Below, piece after piece: positions 5,735-12,214 of a stretch of DNA of 19,987 bases. This DNA is from an uncultured Altererythrobacter sp. (GTDB taxonomy: Bacteria > Pseudomonadota > Alphaproteobacteria > Sphingomonadales > Sphingomonadaceae), in contig CAMPIX010000031.1 in NCBI GenBank assembly GCA_946886565.1, positions 1 through 19,987 on the forward strand, written 5' to 3'. The notes under the pieces are model-generated. The model did not search any database. It was not told the DNA's origin and saw nothing but the letters and a program-made list of their open reading frames with translations. Every line of letters begins with the position of its first letter. The stretch's first letter is position 1. Both the position numbers and the translations under genes were made by a program.

Positions 5735-6441
5735 GCACGGTCATCGCGAACGTCGCGATCGAGCGGCTGCACCCGCACCACTCGAACATCCGCACCGACC
5801 TCGGCGACCTGACCGAGCTCGCGGCGTCGATCCGCGCGCATGGGCTCCTGCAGCCGCTCGTCGTGACCCCGCTGCCGAAGGGGGACGGGTACGAGGTCCT
5901 CGACGGGAACCGGCGCCTGGCCGCGGCGAAGCTCGCCGGCGCGAAGGGCCTGCCGTGCCTGGCGGCCCGCCGCGGCGGCGAGGACCACCAGGTCACGGTG
6001 ATGCTCGCCGCGGCCCTGCACAAGCAGCTGTCGCCGCTGGACCTCGCGAACGCGTTCCGGGCGCTGCGCAACCGGGGCCTGTCGAACGTCGACATCGCCC
6101 GCCGCACCGGCTACTCCCAGACCACGGTCGCGTCCCGCCTGCTCCTGCTGACCCTGCCGGCCGAGGCCCAGGACCGGATCCGGCACAAGGAGATCACCGT
6201 CGCGGACGCCGAGCGCATGGCCCGCGACCTGCGGGACAACGCCACCGGCTCGGCGGTCATCGGCCCCAAGGGCACGTGGTTCGGGCCCAAGCACCGCCTC
6301 GCGCAGGCCGTGGCCGAGCGGTGCGAGCACATCGAGACCCGCCGCATGGTCGGCGGCGCCGGGTGCGGGCAGTGCTGGGAAGAGGTCATCCGTGCCGACG
6401 AGCGCCAGGCCGCCGGCGTCGTCGAGGCGGTGGCGTCGTGA
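5731..6441 (+). CDS. Second ParB-fold protein with C-terminal zinc site
   Basis: A 236-aa protein directly following the first ParB-like gene (ATGA overlap). It shares the ParB/Srx domain (LHPHHSNIRTDLGDLTELAA, IRAHGLLQPLVV, DGNRRLAAAKLAG at about 57-69) and a helix-turn-helix (LSNVDIARRTGYSQTTVASR). It differs in the third nucleotide-pocket block: the ENIQR of its neighbour is replaced by AALHKQLSPLDLANAF, so CTP binding may be lost or altered. The C-terminus carries C-x-H and C-x2-C (about residues 198-200 and 211-214), likely a zinc site. The pair probably arose by duplication and divergence. They may form heterodimers or act on the same DNA sites; this is inference. Confidence 0.8.
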   Translation: MSTVIANVAIERLHPHHSNIRTDLGDLTELAASIRAHGLLQPLVVTPLPKGDGYEVLDGNRRLAAAKLAGAKGLPCLAARRGGEDHQVTVMLAAALHKQLSPLDLANAFRALRNRGLSNVDIARRTGYSQTTVASRLLLLTLPAEAQDRIRHKEITVADAERMARDLRDNATGSAVIGPKGTWFGPKHRLAQAVAERCEHIETRRMVGGAGCGQCWEEVIRADERQAAGVVEAVAS

Positions 6442-7289
6442 CCGTCCTGGAGGTCCCCCGCGGCATGGTCCGCGCCGCGCTCTCCGCCGTCGTTCCGCAC
6501 GCGGGGAAGGAGACCGACGACACCCCGCACCTGGGCCGCGTCCGGTTCTACCCCACGGCTAACGACCTGCTCATCTGGGCCACCGACCACGTCACCACCG
6601 GCCTGGCCCGCATCGAGGGCCCCGAGTACCTCGCTCCCGAGCTCGACGCATGGGACATGCCCGCGGCCGCGGTCAAGAAGGTCCTCGCGGTGTTCCAGGG
6701 CCCGTCCAACCCGGACGCCCGGTCGATGTGGAACGACGAGCTCATGCGCGTCGAGGTCCGCCCCGAGCGGGTCACCTTCACCGAGGTCGGGCAGATCGTC
6801 GACGGCCAGTCCCTCACGGTCGCGCGCATCGTCCCCGCCGGCGAGGACCGCTACCCCGACGTCCCCCGCCAGCTCGTCGCCGCGATCGACCACGCCACCA
6901 CCCGACCCGGCGGCACCGCCCGGGCGAACCTGAACGCCCTCGCCCGGTTCGTCGCCGCAGCGAAGGCCTTCAACGGCGACACCGCGATCACCCACCTCAT
7001 CCCCCTGCTGGAGGGCGACCACCTCCTCCTCCGCCTCGGGCGCCGGTTCACCGGCCTGTGTCCCACGTGGCCGGCCGACGCCGAGCGCGTGAGCCTCGCC
7101 CGCGCGCAGGCCGCCGTCCGCGAGACCTCCGCCTGGTGGGCCGACCTCCTCGAGCCCCACCAGCGGCCCGTGCCCGTCGTCGTCCCGGAGGCCGTCATGG
7201 ACGACCTCCGGGACCAGGCCACCGAGGCCCTCCGCGACGGCGCGACGAAGGTCACCCTCCACGTCGTCCGCGACGGAGGTGACCGGTGA
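6438..7289 (+). CDS. Possible sliding-clamp-like protein
   Basis: A 283-aa protein starting at GTG in a GTGA overlap. The N-terminus (GMVRAALSAVVPHAGKETDD, then TPHLGRVRFYP, LLIWATDHVTTGLARI) reads like the first domain of a DNA polymerase III beta clamp: a helix that packs in the ring, then strands describing a binding surface. Repeated patterns of strands separated by short turns continue (MRVEVRPERVTFTEV, then SLTVARIV), as in clamp domains. The protein is shorter than bacterial DnaN (about 370 aa), which would mean two domains plus a C-terminal helical tail (MDDLRDQATEALRDGATKVT). Lying after ParB-like genes and before a J-domain protein, a role in phage replication is plausible. The call rests on pattern, not on a diagnostic motif. 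Confidence 0.5.
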   Translation: MTVLEVPRGMVRAALSAVVPHAGKETDDTPHLGRVRFYPTANDLLIWATDHVTTGLARIEGPEYLAPELDAWDMPAAAVKKVLAVFQGPSNPDARSMWNDELMRVEVRPERVTFTEVGQIVDGQSLTVARIVPAGEDRYPDVPRQLVAAIDHATTRPGGTARANLNALARFVAAAKAFNGDTAITHLIPLLEGDHLLLRLGRRFTGLCPTWPADAERVSLARAQAAVRETSAWWADLLEPHQRPVPVVVPEAVMDDLRDQATEALRDGATKVTLHVVRDGGDR

Positions 7290-7939
7290 TGCGGTACACC
7301 ACCCGCCCCCTGTCCGGCTGGGACGGCCCCCGCACCCCCGCCCACCAGCGGCGCTCGCGGTGGACCTTCAAGGCGTCCTGGTCCTCCACGCTGGAGCTGC
7401 TCGAGCGTGAGCTCGGGTACCTCGACGCGCGCGACGTCGTGCTCGAGGCCGACTTCCGGGAGCAGGACCTCCGCCTCGACGGCATGCCGCGGGCGAACGC
7501 CCGCCTGCCCGAGGACCCCGCCGTCCGGCTGTCCTTCGAGTCGAAGCACGGCCCGCTCGTCTACCAGTGCGACTCCGTCGACGGCTGGCACGGCAACGTC
7601 CGCTCGATCGCCCTCGGCCTGGGCGCCCTGCGCGCCGTCGACCGGTACGGCATCACGCGGCACGCCGAGCAGTACCGCGGGTGGAAGCAGATCGGCGGCA
7701 GCGGTGCGGTCGTGCCCGACGCGCCGCCGGACCGTGAGCAGGCGGCCGTCAACCTCGTGTCGCTGGTGTTCCGCGACGGCCCGGTCGCACCCCACGTGGC
7801 CGACCTGCTCGCCGGCCGCATCGACCTCGACGTCGTCGCCCGGCGTGCGCAACGGCGCGCGCACCCGGACACCGGCGGCAGCGCCGAGCTGTTCGATGCG
7901 GTCCAGCGCTCGATCGCGGTCCTGCGAGGTGCGCCGTGA
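7289..7939 (+). CDS. J-domain-containing protein
   Basis: A 216-aa protein. The C-terminal end carries a J-domain signature with HPD in ARRAQRRAHPDTGGSAELFD followed by AVQRSIAVL, at about residues 183-213; this matches the helix II - HPD - helix III segment that stimulates DnaK ATPase. The N-terminal 150 residues (LELLERELGYLDARDVVLEAD, RLSFESKHGPLVYQCDSVD, LGALRAVDRYGITRHAEQY) are of a kind seen in actinobacterial and phage J proteins of unknown role. I prefer ATG 7289 to the GTG at 7286, because GGAGGTGA at 7275-7282 gives it the better spacing. In lambda, DnaJ and DnaK remodel the replication complex; recruitment of host chaperone for replication is a possible role. Confidence 0.75.
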   Translation: MRYTTRPLSGWDGPRTPAHQRRSRWTFKASWSSTLELLERELGYLDARDVVLEADFREQDLRLDGMPRANARLPEDPAVRLSFESKHGPLVYQCDSVDGWHGNVRSIALGLGALRAVDRYGITRHAEQYRGWKQIGGSGAVVPDAPPDREQAAVNLVSLVFRDGPVAPHVADLLAGRIDLDVVARRAQRRAHPDTGGSAELFDAVQRSIAVLRGAP

Positions 7940-8394
7940 TCCGCACCGCCGCCCAGATCCTCGAGGACATCGCGGCACACGACGCAGGACTGTCCACCCC
8001 GACATCGCTCCGCGTGCTCGCCGAACGATGGGAGCGGGAACGCGCCCTCGAGCGACGCGAGGTCCGCAACCGCCGCCGCGCGGCGGAGCAGGCCGCCGCA
8101 CGGGCCCGGCTCCACACCCAGCTCGACGCCCTCATCTACCGCTGCCCCACGTGCTCGCAGTGGCGGATGCACTCCGGCGTCGCGATCACCCCGCACGTCT
8201 GCGACCGGTGCGACGCGACACAGCCGACCAGCAGCACCCGCCCCGGCGCCCGCTGCCGCCTCGTCGCCGGCCACGTCGGCCGCCACGCCGGCGGCACGTT
8301 CCGCCGCCACGACCGGCCCGGCACGTACCGCCGCACCTGGGCCAACGACGACGACTTCGCCACGACGACCACGACCGCCTGGAGCGCCGCATGA
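7936..8394 (+). CDS. Zinc-ribbon protein of unknown function (152 aa)
   Basis: GTG start overlapping the J-protein stop. The first 60 residues are helical and charged (ERWERERALERREVRNRR), probably a coiled coil. Two CxxC pairs (CPTC about residue 70, CDRC about 91) bracket a short strand with WRMHSGVAITPHV, typical of a zinc ribbon. A further Cys and several His follow (RCRLVAGHVGRHAGGTFRRH), a pattern found in phage proteins annotated only as hypothetical. The tail is Thr-rich (DDDFATTTTTAW). Role unknown. Confidence 0.65.
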   Translation: MIRTAAQILEDIAAHDAGLSTPTSLRVLAERWERERALERREVRNRRRAAEQAAARARLHTQLDALIYRCPTCSQWRMHSGVAITPHVCDRCDATQPTSSTRPGARCRLVAGHVGRHAGGTFRRHDRPGTYRRTWANDDDFATTTTTAWSAA

Positions 8395-8900
8395 CCACCG
8401 ACCGCTATGAGGAGCAGCACGCCGCCGCCCTCGCCCACCTCCCGAACCACGACTACGCCACCCGGCGGATGAACGACCAGAACCGCGTCGCCGTCGCCCA
8501 GGTGCACGCCACCCTGGCGCTCGCGGCCGCCGTCGCGCCGGCCGTGACGCTGCGGGAGTACACCGAGCCCATCGACCTCGTCCCGACCGAGGGGCGCGCG
8601 CCCGGGCAGGTGCTCCGCGACGCCGCGCAGGCGCCGAGCCCCGTCCTGGCGGTCCTCAACGACGTCGTCGCGGAGTACGCCCGAGCGAAGGCCAAGCACG
8701 GGGAGATGACCCTCGACGGCCCGGCCGCGTCCGACGTGCTGCGCCTGGCCGCGCTCGTGGAGGAGGTCGGGGAGGTCGGCACCGCGCTGTCCTACGACCG
8801 GGGCTCCACCGCGAACCTGTACGCCGAGCTCGTGCAGGTCGCGAACATCGCGATCACCTGGGCCGCGCACCTCCTGCCCGAGGACGTCGACGAGCCGTGA
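8391..8900 (+). CDS. MazG-like nucleotide pyrophosphohydrolase
   Basis: A 169-aa protein with an all-alpha NTP pyrophosphatase domain in its C-terminal half (about residues 85-165). It shows YARAKAKHGEMTL, the metal-binding helix ALVEEVGEVGTAL (about 120-132) and the second acidic helix NLYAELVQVANIAITWA (about 142-158), which together form the MazG/MazZ-type EExxE...ExxD-like site; here the final acidic residue is replaced by Gln in ELVQV. The N-terminal half is of unknown fold. Such enzymes hydrolyse nucleoside triphosphates to monophosphates; in phages they shape nucleotide pools, alter (p)ppGpp, or remove dGTP in phages using modified bases. The start is ATG 8391 in an ATGA overlap. Confidence 0.75.
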   Translation: MTTDRYEEQHAAALAHLPNHDYATRRMNDQNRVAVAQVHATLALAAAVAPAVTLREYTEPIDLVPTEGRAPGQVLRDAAQAPSPVLAVLNDVVAEYARAKAKHGEMTLDGPAASDVLRLAALVEEVGEVGTALSYDRGSTANLYAELVQVANIAITWAAHLLPEDVDEP

Positions 8901-9139
8901 CCGCCCCGCGCTGCGCGCCCTCGTGCCCGCTCGTCACCCGCCTGGTCATCGACCACGCGCGGTCGACGGGCCGGGACGAGCGGCTCGTGCGCCTGGCCTA
9001 CGGCATCGGCCTCGACGACGCCCAGCTCGCGGACCTCCTGCGAGCCCTCCTGGACGAGATGCCCATCACCGACGACCCCCGCGGGTGGCTCACCGCCCGC
9101 CTCCACGACCTCGAGCACCCGGGAGGGCCGACCCGATGA
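8897..9139 (+). CDS. Small unknown protein (80 aa)
   Basis: GTG 8897 overlaps the MazG-like stop and the stop overlaps the next ATG. The sequence is helical (VTRLVIDHARSTGRDERLVR, then LDDAQLADLLRALLDEM) and ends with DPRGWLTARLHDLEHPG. Two Cys near the N-terminus (RCAPSCP). The AQLADLLRALLDEM part resembles an acidic amphipathic helix used in protein contacts. Not recognised. Confidence 0.6.
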   Translation: MTAPRCAPSCPLVTRLVIDHARSTGRDERLVRLAYGIGLDDAQLADLLRALLDEMPITDDPRGWLTARLHDLEHPGGPTR

Positions 9140-9393
9140 AGCCGCTCCGCTGTCGGTACGGCTGCCCCGGCCCGGCTCGCCTGTACCTCGGCGGGCGCCT
9201 GTGCACCGGGCACGCCCCGGCCGTCCAGCCCGACCCGCCCGCCGGCACGACGCTCGCCGACCGCCGTCGCCACACCTTCCGCGCCCCGGCGAGCACGGTC
9301 CTCGACGACCGGGCGATCGCCTCCGGCAAGCGCCGCTCCACCCCGACCACGTACCGCGCAGCACGAGCAGCAGAGGAGACCCGCCGTGGCTGA
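9136..9393 (+). CDS. Small basic Cys-containing protein (85 aa)
   Basis: ATG 9136 in an ATGA overlap. The N-terminus has CRYGC and LYLGGRLCTGH, a Cys/His set that may hold one zinc; the C-terminal half is basic and Arg-rich (RRRHTFRAP, GKRRSTPTTYRAARAAEE). It overlaps the next gene by eight bases. The basic tail suggests nucleic-acid contact, but this is weak evidence. Not recognised. Confidence 0.55.
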   Translation: MKPLRCRYGCPGPARLYLGGRLCTGHAPAVQPDPPAGTTLADRRRHTFRAPASTVLDDRAIASGKRRSTPTTYRAARAAEETRRG

Positions 9394-9709
9394 CCCGAAC
9401 CCCAGCGACGACCCCGTGGTCGTCGCGATGACGAGCCTCGCCGACCACTTCGAGGGCCTCCTCGTCGACCACGGCAACGGCGTCACCGAGGACGTCGCCG
9501 GGTCGATCCGCGCGACCCTCACCGCCGCGACGACGATCGCGACCACGGCCACCCGCGACAAGATCCGCACCGCGATCGCCCCCGTCGTCGACGTCGCGTA
9601 CCGCGACCGCACCGCCTGGATCGGCCTGACCGACAGGATCACCGACGCCGCCGTCGCCGGTCTCCTCGCCGGCGCCGTCGCCGCTGACGGGGGCGACGAC
9701 GATGCGTGA
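9386..9709 (+). CDS. Small unknown protein (107 aa)
   Basis: GTG 9386 follows the purine-rich GAGGAGAC about nine bases upstream and overlaps the preceding gene by eight bases. The protein is helical and rich in Ala, Thr and Asp: MTSLADHFEGLLVDHGNG, then a Thr/Ile-rich stretch, then LTDRITDAAVAGLLAGAVA. No Cys, no strong membrane segment. The pattern suggests a small helical bundle. It overlaps the DUF4326 gene by eight bases at its end. Confidence 0.6.
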   Translation: MADPNPSDDPVVVAMTSLADHFEGLLVDHGNGVTEDVAGSIRATLTAATTIATTATRDKIRTAIAPVVDVAYRDRTAWIGLTDRITDAAVAGLLAGAVAADGGDDDA

Positions 9710-10256
9710 GACCGCCGCCCTCAACCCGGCGCAGCCCTCGCCCGGCCACCGGATCCGCCTGTCCCGCAAGAAGGGCTGGCGCCTCCCCGCCGGGGCCGTG
9801 AAGGTCGACCGGACCACGACCCTCGGGAACCCGTTCGTCACCGGCCAGCCCAACCCCCTCGGCTGGGGTGAGGTCCGCGACGCCGAGCACGCCGTGTGGC
9901 TGTACCGGACGTGGCTCACCCTCCCCGCCCGCGCCGTCCTGTTCGAGCACCAGCGCCACCGCGCCACGCTCGAGCGGCTCCCCGCGCTCGCAGGCAAGGA
10001 CCTCGCGTGCTGGTGCACCGCCGGCGCCCCGTGCCACGCCGACGTCCTCCTCGAGCTGGCCGCCCGTCGGCACGTCGAGGACTGGGCCGCGGCCCTGCAG
10101 CACTCCGCCGTCCCCGTCACGACCCTCGAGCTGCAGATCGCGTTCGGCCAGTACGCCCACGCGAAGGGCCTGGCGGCCGCCGACGTCGAGCAGTACGCGA
10201 ACCGCAACTTGCTCAACCTCCTCGCCGCCGAGCGGGAGAGCGGGGCGACCGGATGA
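9702..10256 (+). CDS. DUF4326 domain protein
   Basis: A 184-aa protein. Residues 18-125 match the DUF4326 pattern that I know from phages and mobile elements: IRLSRKKGWRLPAGAVKVDR followed by TTTLGNPF, a variable region with AVWLYRTWL, and the Cys/His block GKDLACWCTAGAPCHADVLL. The conserved Asn, Cys-Trp-Cys and Cys-His residues suggest a compact metal-dependent or nucleotide-binding site, but no activity is established to my knowledge. The remaining C-terminus is helical (ELQIAFGQYAHAKGLAAADV). ATG start, eight-base overlap with the gene before, ATGA overlap with the next. Confidence 0.75.
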   Translation: MRETAALNPAQPSPGHRIRLSRKKGWRLPAGAVKVDRTTTLGNPFVTGQPNPLGWGEVRDAEHAVWLYRTWLTLPARAVLFEHQRHRATLERLPALAGKDLACWCTAGAPCHADVLLELAARRHVEDWAAALQHSAVPVTTLELQIAFGQYAHAKGLAAADVEQYANRNLLNLLAAERESGATG

Positions 10257-10885
10257 GCGCCACCACCTGCCGGTGCAAGACGAACGGCCCGACCGTGACC
10301 GAACGGGACCTCGCCTGCGAGAACCAGGCGCACTCCGCCCAGTGGCAGCAGCACGAGGCGCGGATCCGCGATGACGGCGAGTTCGTGCAGGCGATCGTCA
10401 ACGGCGGCCTGGCCCACCTGACCGAGCAGCACCCCGACGAGGAGCCCGGCCCCGCGGCGCCGTGCCCCCGTTGCGGCGGCCCGAACGGCGCTCACGGCGT
10501 CGTGCACGTCCGCCACGGCAACGGCGGCGGGTCGAACCGCCCGTGCCCCGACGCCCCCACCATGGCCCTGCCCACGCGGGACGAGCTGGTGCAAGCATTC
10601 GCGGCCGTCGACGGGAACCAGCGCTCGCACTGGGCCCTCCTGGACCGCCTGTACGGGCCGTTCGCCGACGCCGTGCTCACCCTGCTCTCGCGAACCTCCG
10701 GCGGGCGCCCGAGCGCGGCCGCTGAGCTCAACTGGTTCCTGATTCGCCTGCGGCGGCACGTCGGCGCGCACGACGCGTCGATGGCGCTCGGCCGGCAGGT
10801 GTCCGCGGAGGAGATGGCGGCCATGAACGCGTGGCGGTCCTACTTCCTCGCCACCGACATCGGCGCGGAGGCCGACCGTGGCTGA
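10253..10885 (+). CDS. Unknown Cys-rich early protein (210 aa)
   Basis: ATG 10253 in an ATGA overlap with the DUF4326 gene. The first 105 residues contain scattered Cys/His (TTCRCK, CENQAH, PCPRCGG, GVVHVRHGNGG, RPCPDA), which could bind one or two zinc ions. The second half is helical (DELVQAFAAVDGNQRSHWAL, LDRLYGPFADAVLTLLSR, ELNWFLIRLRRHVGAHDAS, AEEMAAMNAWRSYFLATDI). I do not recognise the family; its length and two-part design suggest a DNA- or protein-binding adaptor. Confidence 0.65.
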   Translation: MSATTCRCKTNGPTVTERDLACENQAHSAQWQQHEARIRDDGEFVQAIVNGGLAHLTEQHPDEEPGPAAPCPRCGGPNGAHGVVHVRHGNGGGSNRPCPDAPTMALPTRDELVQAFAAVDGNQRSHWALLDRLYGPFADAVLTLLSRTSGGRPSAAAELNWFLIRLRRHVGAHDASMALGRQVSAEEMAAMNAWRSYFLATDIGAEADRG

Positions 10886-11033
10886 CGACGACACCACGCG
10901 CACCGTCGAGGTGTGGGAGCGCGACGGCCGCAGCGTCGTCGTCGAGGCCACGAGCGGCGTCGTCATGGTCTCGATCAAGCACATGCGCGAGATGCTCACC
11001 GACCTCGGCTACACGCCCCAGGAGCAGCCGTGA
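10878..11033 (+). CDS. Tiny unknown protein (51 aa)
   Basis: GTG 10878 lies eight bases before the end of the preceding gene; the stop overlaps the following GTG. The fold looks like a beta hairpin and one helix: TVEVWERDGRSVVVEATSGV, VMVSIKHMREMLTDLGY. Strand-strand-helix proteins of this size occur as small regulators or inhibitors. The codon pattern (mostly G or C in third position) matches the neighbours. Confidence 0.55.
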   Translation: MADDDTTRTVEVWERDGRSVVVEATSGVVMVSIKHMREMLTDLGYTPQEQP

Positions 11034-11212
11034 GCGCCGCCCAGCGCCCGCTCCGTGGCGCCCTGAGCCTCGCGGCCCGCCTCGCCGCGCTCGTCACACC
11101 CGCGGTGGTCCTGCCGGCGCTCATGCTCGGCGCCCGCCGCTCCACGATCGCCAACGCCGCAGTGCTCTACGCCGCCGTTCGGTTGCTCTCGCGTGACGGG
11201 CGCACCCGGTGA
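11030..11212 (+). CDS. Small membrane protein (60 aa)
   Basis: A GTGA-coupled 60-residue protein with a basic N-terminus (AAQRPLRG), hydrophobic segments LAALVTPAVVLPALMLGA and IANAAVLYAAVRLL, and a basic tail SRDGRTR. One or two membrane passes are likely. It lies among early genes, not near a lysis cassette, so a holin role is not supported. Confidence 0.55.
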   Translation: MSAAQRPLRGALSLAARLAALVTPAVVLPALMLGARRSTIANAAVLYAAVRLLSRDGRTR

Positions 11213-11505
11213 GCGCCGGGACGAGGCCGTGCCGGCGCTGCGGTGCCCCGACGCCGACGATCGACAACATCGCCGAGACGACGTTCTGGGGCAAGCTGCA
11301 GGGACGCGTCCGGACGACGACCACCGTGCAGAGCGTCCGCCTCCGCATGGGCTGGATCGGCCTGCGCCCGCGGCTGGGCGGCCCCACGACGCTCCAGGCC
11401 GATGAGGAGCAGGACCTCTGCTCCGGCTGCTGGAGCCTGCTCGTCGGCCGCTTCCTCCAGGGCCGTGCCGTCCCCGCCCTCCCCGGCAAGGAGGACCGCC
11501 GGTGA
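11209..11505 (+). CDS. Zinc-ribbon protein of unknown function (98 aa)
   Basis: Begins at GTG 11209 (GTGA overlap). CRRCGAP near residue 10 and DLCSGCWSLLVGRFLQG near residue 73 supply two CxxC pairs, a spaced zinc-binding set. Between them lie strands with many Thr and Arg (TTTTVQSVRLRMGWIGLRPR). Such a treble-clef or ribbon protein could bind nucleic acid. Not recognised. Confidence 0.6.
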   Translation: MSAGTRPCRRCGAPTPTIDNIAETTFWGKLQGRVRTTTTVQSVRLRMGWIGLRPRLGGPTTLQADEEQDLCSGCWSLLVGRFLQGRAVPALPGKEDRR

Positions 11506-12113
11506 GCGCCGCCCCCGCCGACTTCGCGCACACCCGCCACGCCGAGGCCAACCGGCAGCGCAAGGCCCACGCGCTCGCGGCCGCCGCGGCGAACCTCGGC
11601 CTGCAGCCCTATGAGCTCAAGTTGATCGGCTCCACCTCCGTCGAGGCCGAGCACCGCCGTCGCGTGCGCCGCGCGGCCGGCCTCGACAGGGACCCATCCG
11701 TCGAGACGTGGATGCTCGCCCTCGCCCACCTCGAGGCCCGGGCCGCGACGCTGCCCGGCGCCCGCCAGTGCACCGCCTGCGGCGCGTTCGTCCTCCAGGT
11801 CGTCACCGAGCACGAGCAGCGGCTCCTCATCGACCCCTACCCGCACCGCACCGGCACCGTGTGGCCCGTCACCGCCCCGGCCGGGCAGCGCGCCCGCGTC
11901 CTCGCCGGCCACGACGAGCGCCCCGACGACGAGCCCCTGTACCGCCAGCACACGGCCTCCTGCCCCGCCGCCCCGACCCGACCCCGCTCGCGCTCGCGGG
12001 CGGCGCTGTGCGGGGAGTGCGGGCAGCCACTGGACCAGGTCCTCGCCGAGCGCGACCCGACCTACACGACCCACCCGCGATGCGATCCCGGTGAGGAGGT
12101 GAGACCCCCATGA
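11502..12113 (+). CDS. Unknown Cys-containing protein (203 aa)
   Basis: GTG start in a GTGA overlap. Residues of about 8-80 are helical and basic (TRHAEANRQRKAHALAAAA, ELKLIGSTSVEAEHRRRVRR). Residues of about 88-100 contain CTACGAFVLQVV, followed by a strand-rich part RLLIDPYPHRTGTVWPV; near the end CGECGQPLDQVL and a final RCDPGEE follow. Two CxxC motifs suggest two zinc ribbons. The gene ends in ATGA overlap with a 25-aa ORF. No assigned function. Confidence 0.65.
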   Translation: MSAAPADFAHTRHAEANRQRKAHALAAAAANLGLQPYELKLIGSTSVEAEHRRRVRRAAGLDRDPSVETWMLALAHLEARAATLPGARQCTACGAFVLQVVTEHEQRLLIDPYPHRTGTVWPVTAPAGQRARVLAGHDERPDDEPLYRQHTASCPAAPTRPRSRSRAALCGECGQPLDQVLAERDPTYTTHPRCDPGEEVRPP

Positions 12114-12187
12114 CCGAGACGCAGCGATGCGGCTCCTGCGGTGGCCCGATCAACCCGCAGACCGGCGAGTGCAGGTGCTCGCAGTAG
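12110..12187 (+). CDS. 25-aa zinc-knuckle-like microprotein
   Basis: A 25-residue reading frame coupled by ATGA to the gene before it and preceded by GAGGAGG at 12092-12098. It consists almost only of CGSCGGPINPQTGECRCS, i.e. four cysteines as C-x2-C and C-x-C, with the Pro/Gly turn of a zinc knuckle. The same compact motif is common at the ends of actinophage proteins, and here it stands alone. Its small size makes it uncertain, but start signal, frame and coupling favour a real gene. Confidence 0.5.
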   Translation: MTETQRCGSCGGPINPQTGECRCSQ

Positions 12188-12214
12188 ACCCACGATGGAG
12201 AGGACCCAGACCCC

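Noticed and set aside
8792..10999. A 735-aa minus-strand protein
   Set aside because: It is the antisense of about eight well-formed, coupled plus-strand genes; long antisense frames are common at this GC content.
11030..11212. Holin
   Set aside because: It is a small hydrophobic protein, but in the early operon and without an adjacent endolysin.
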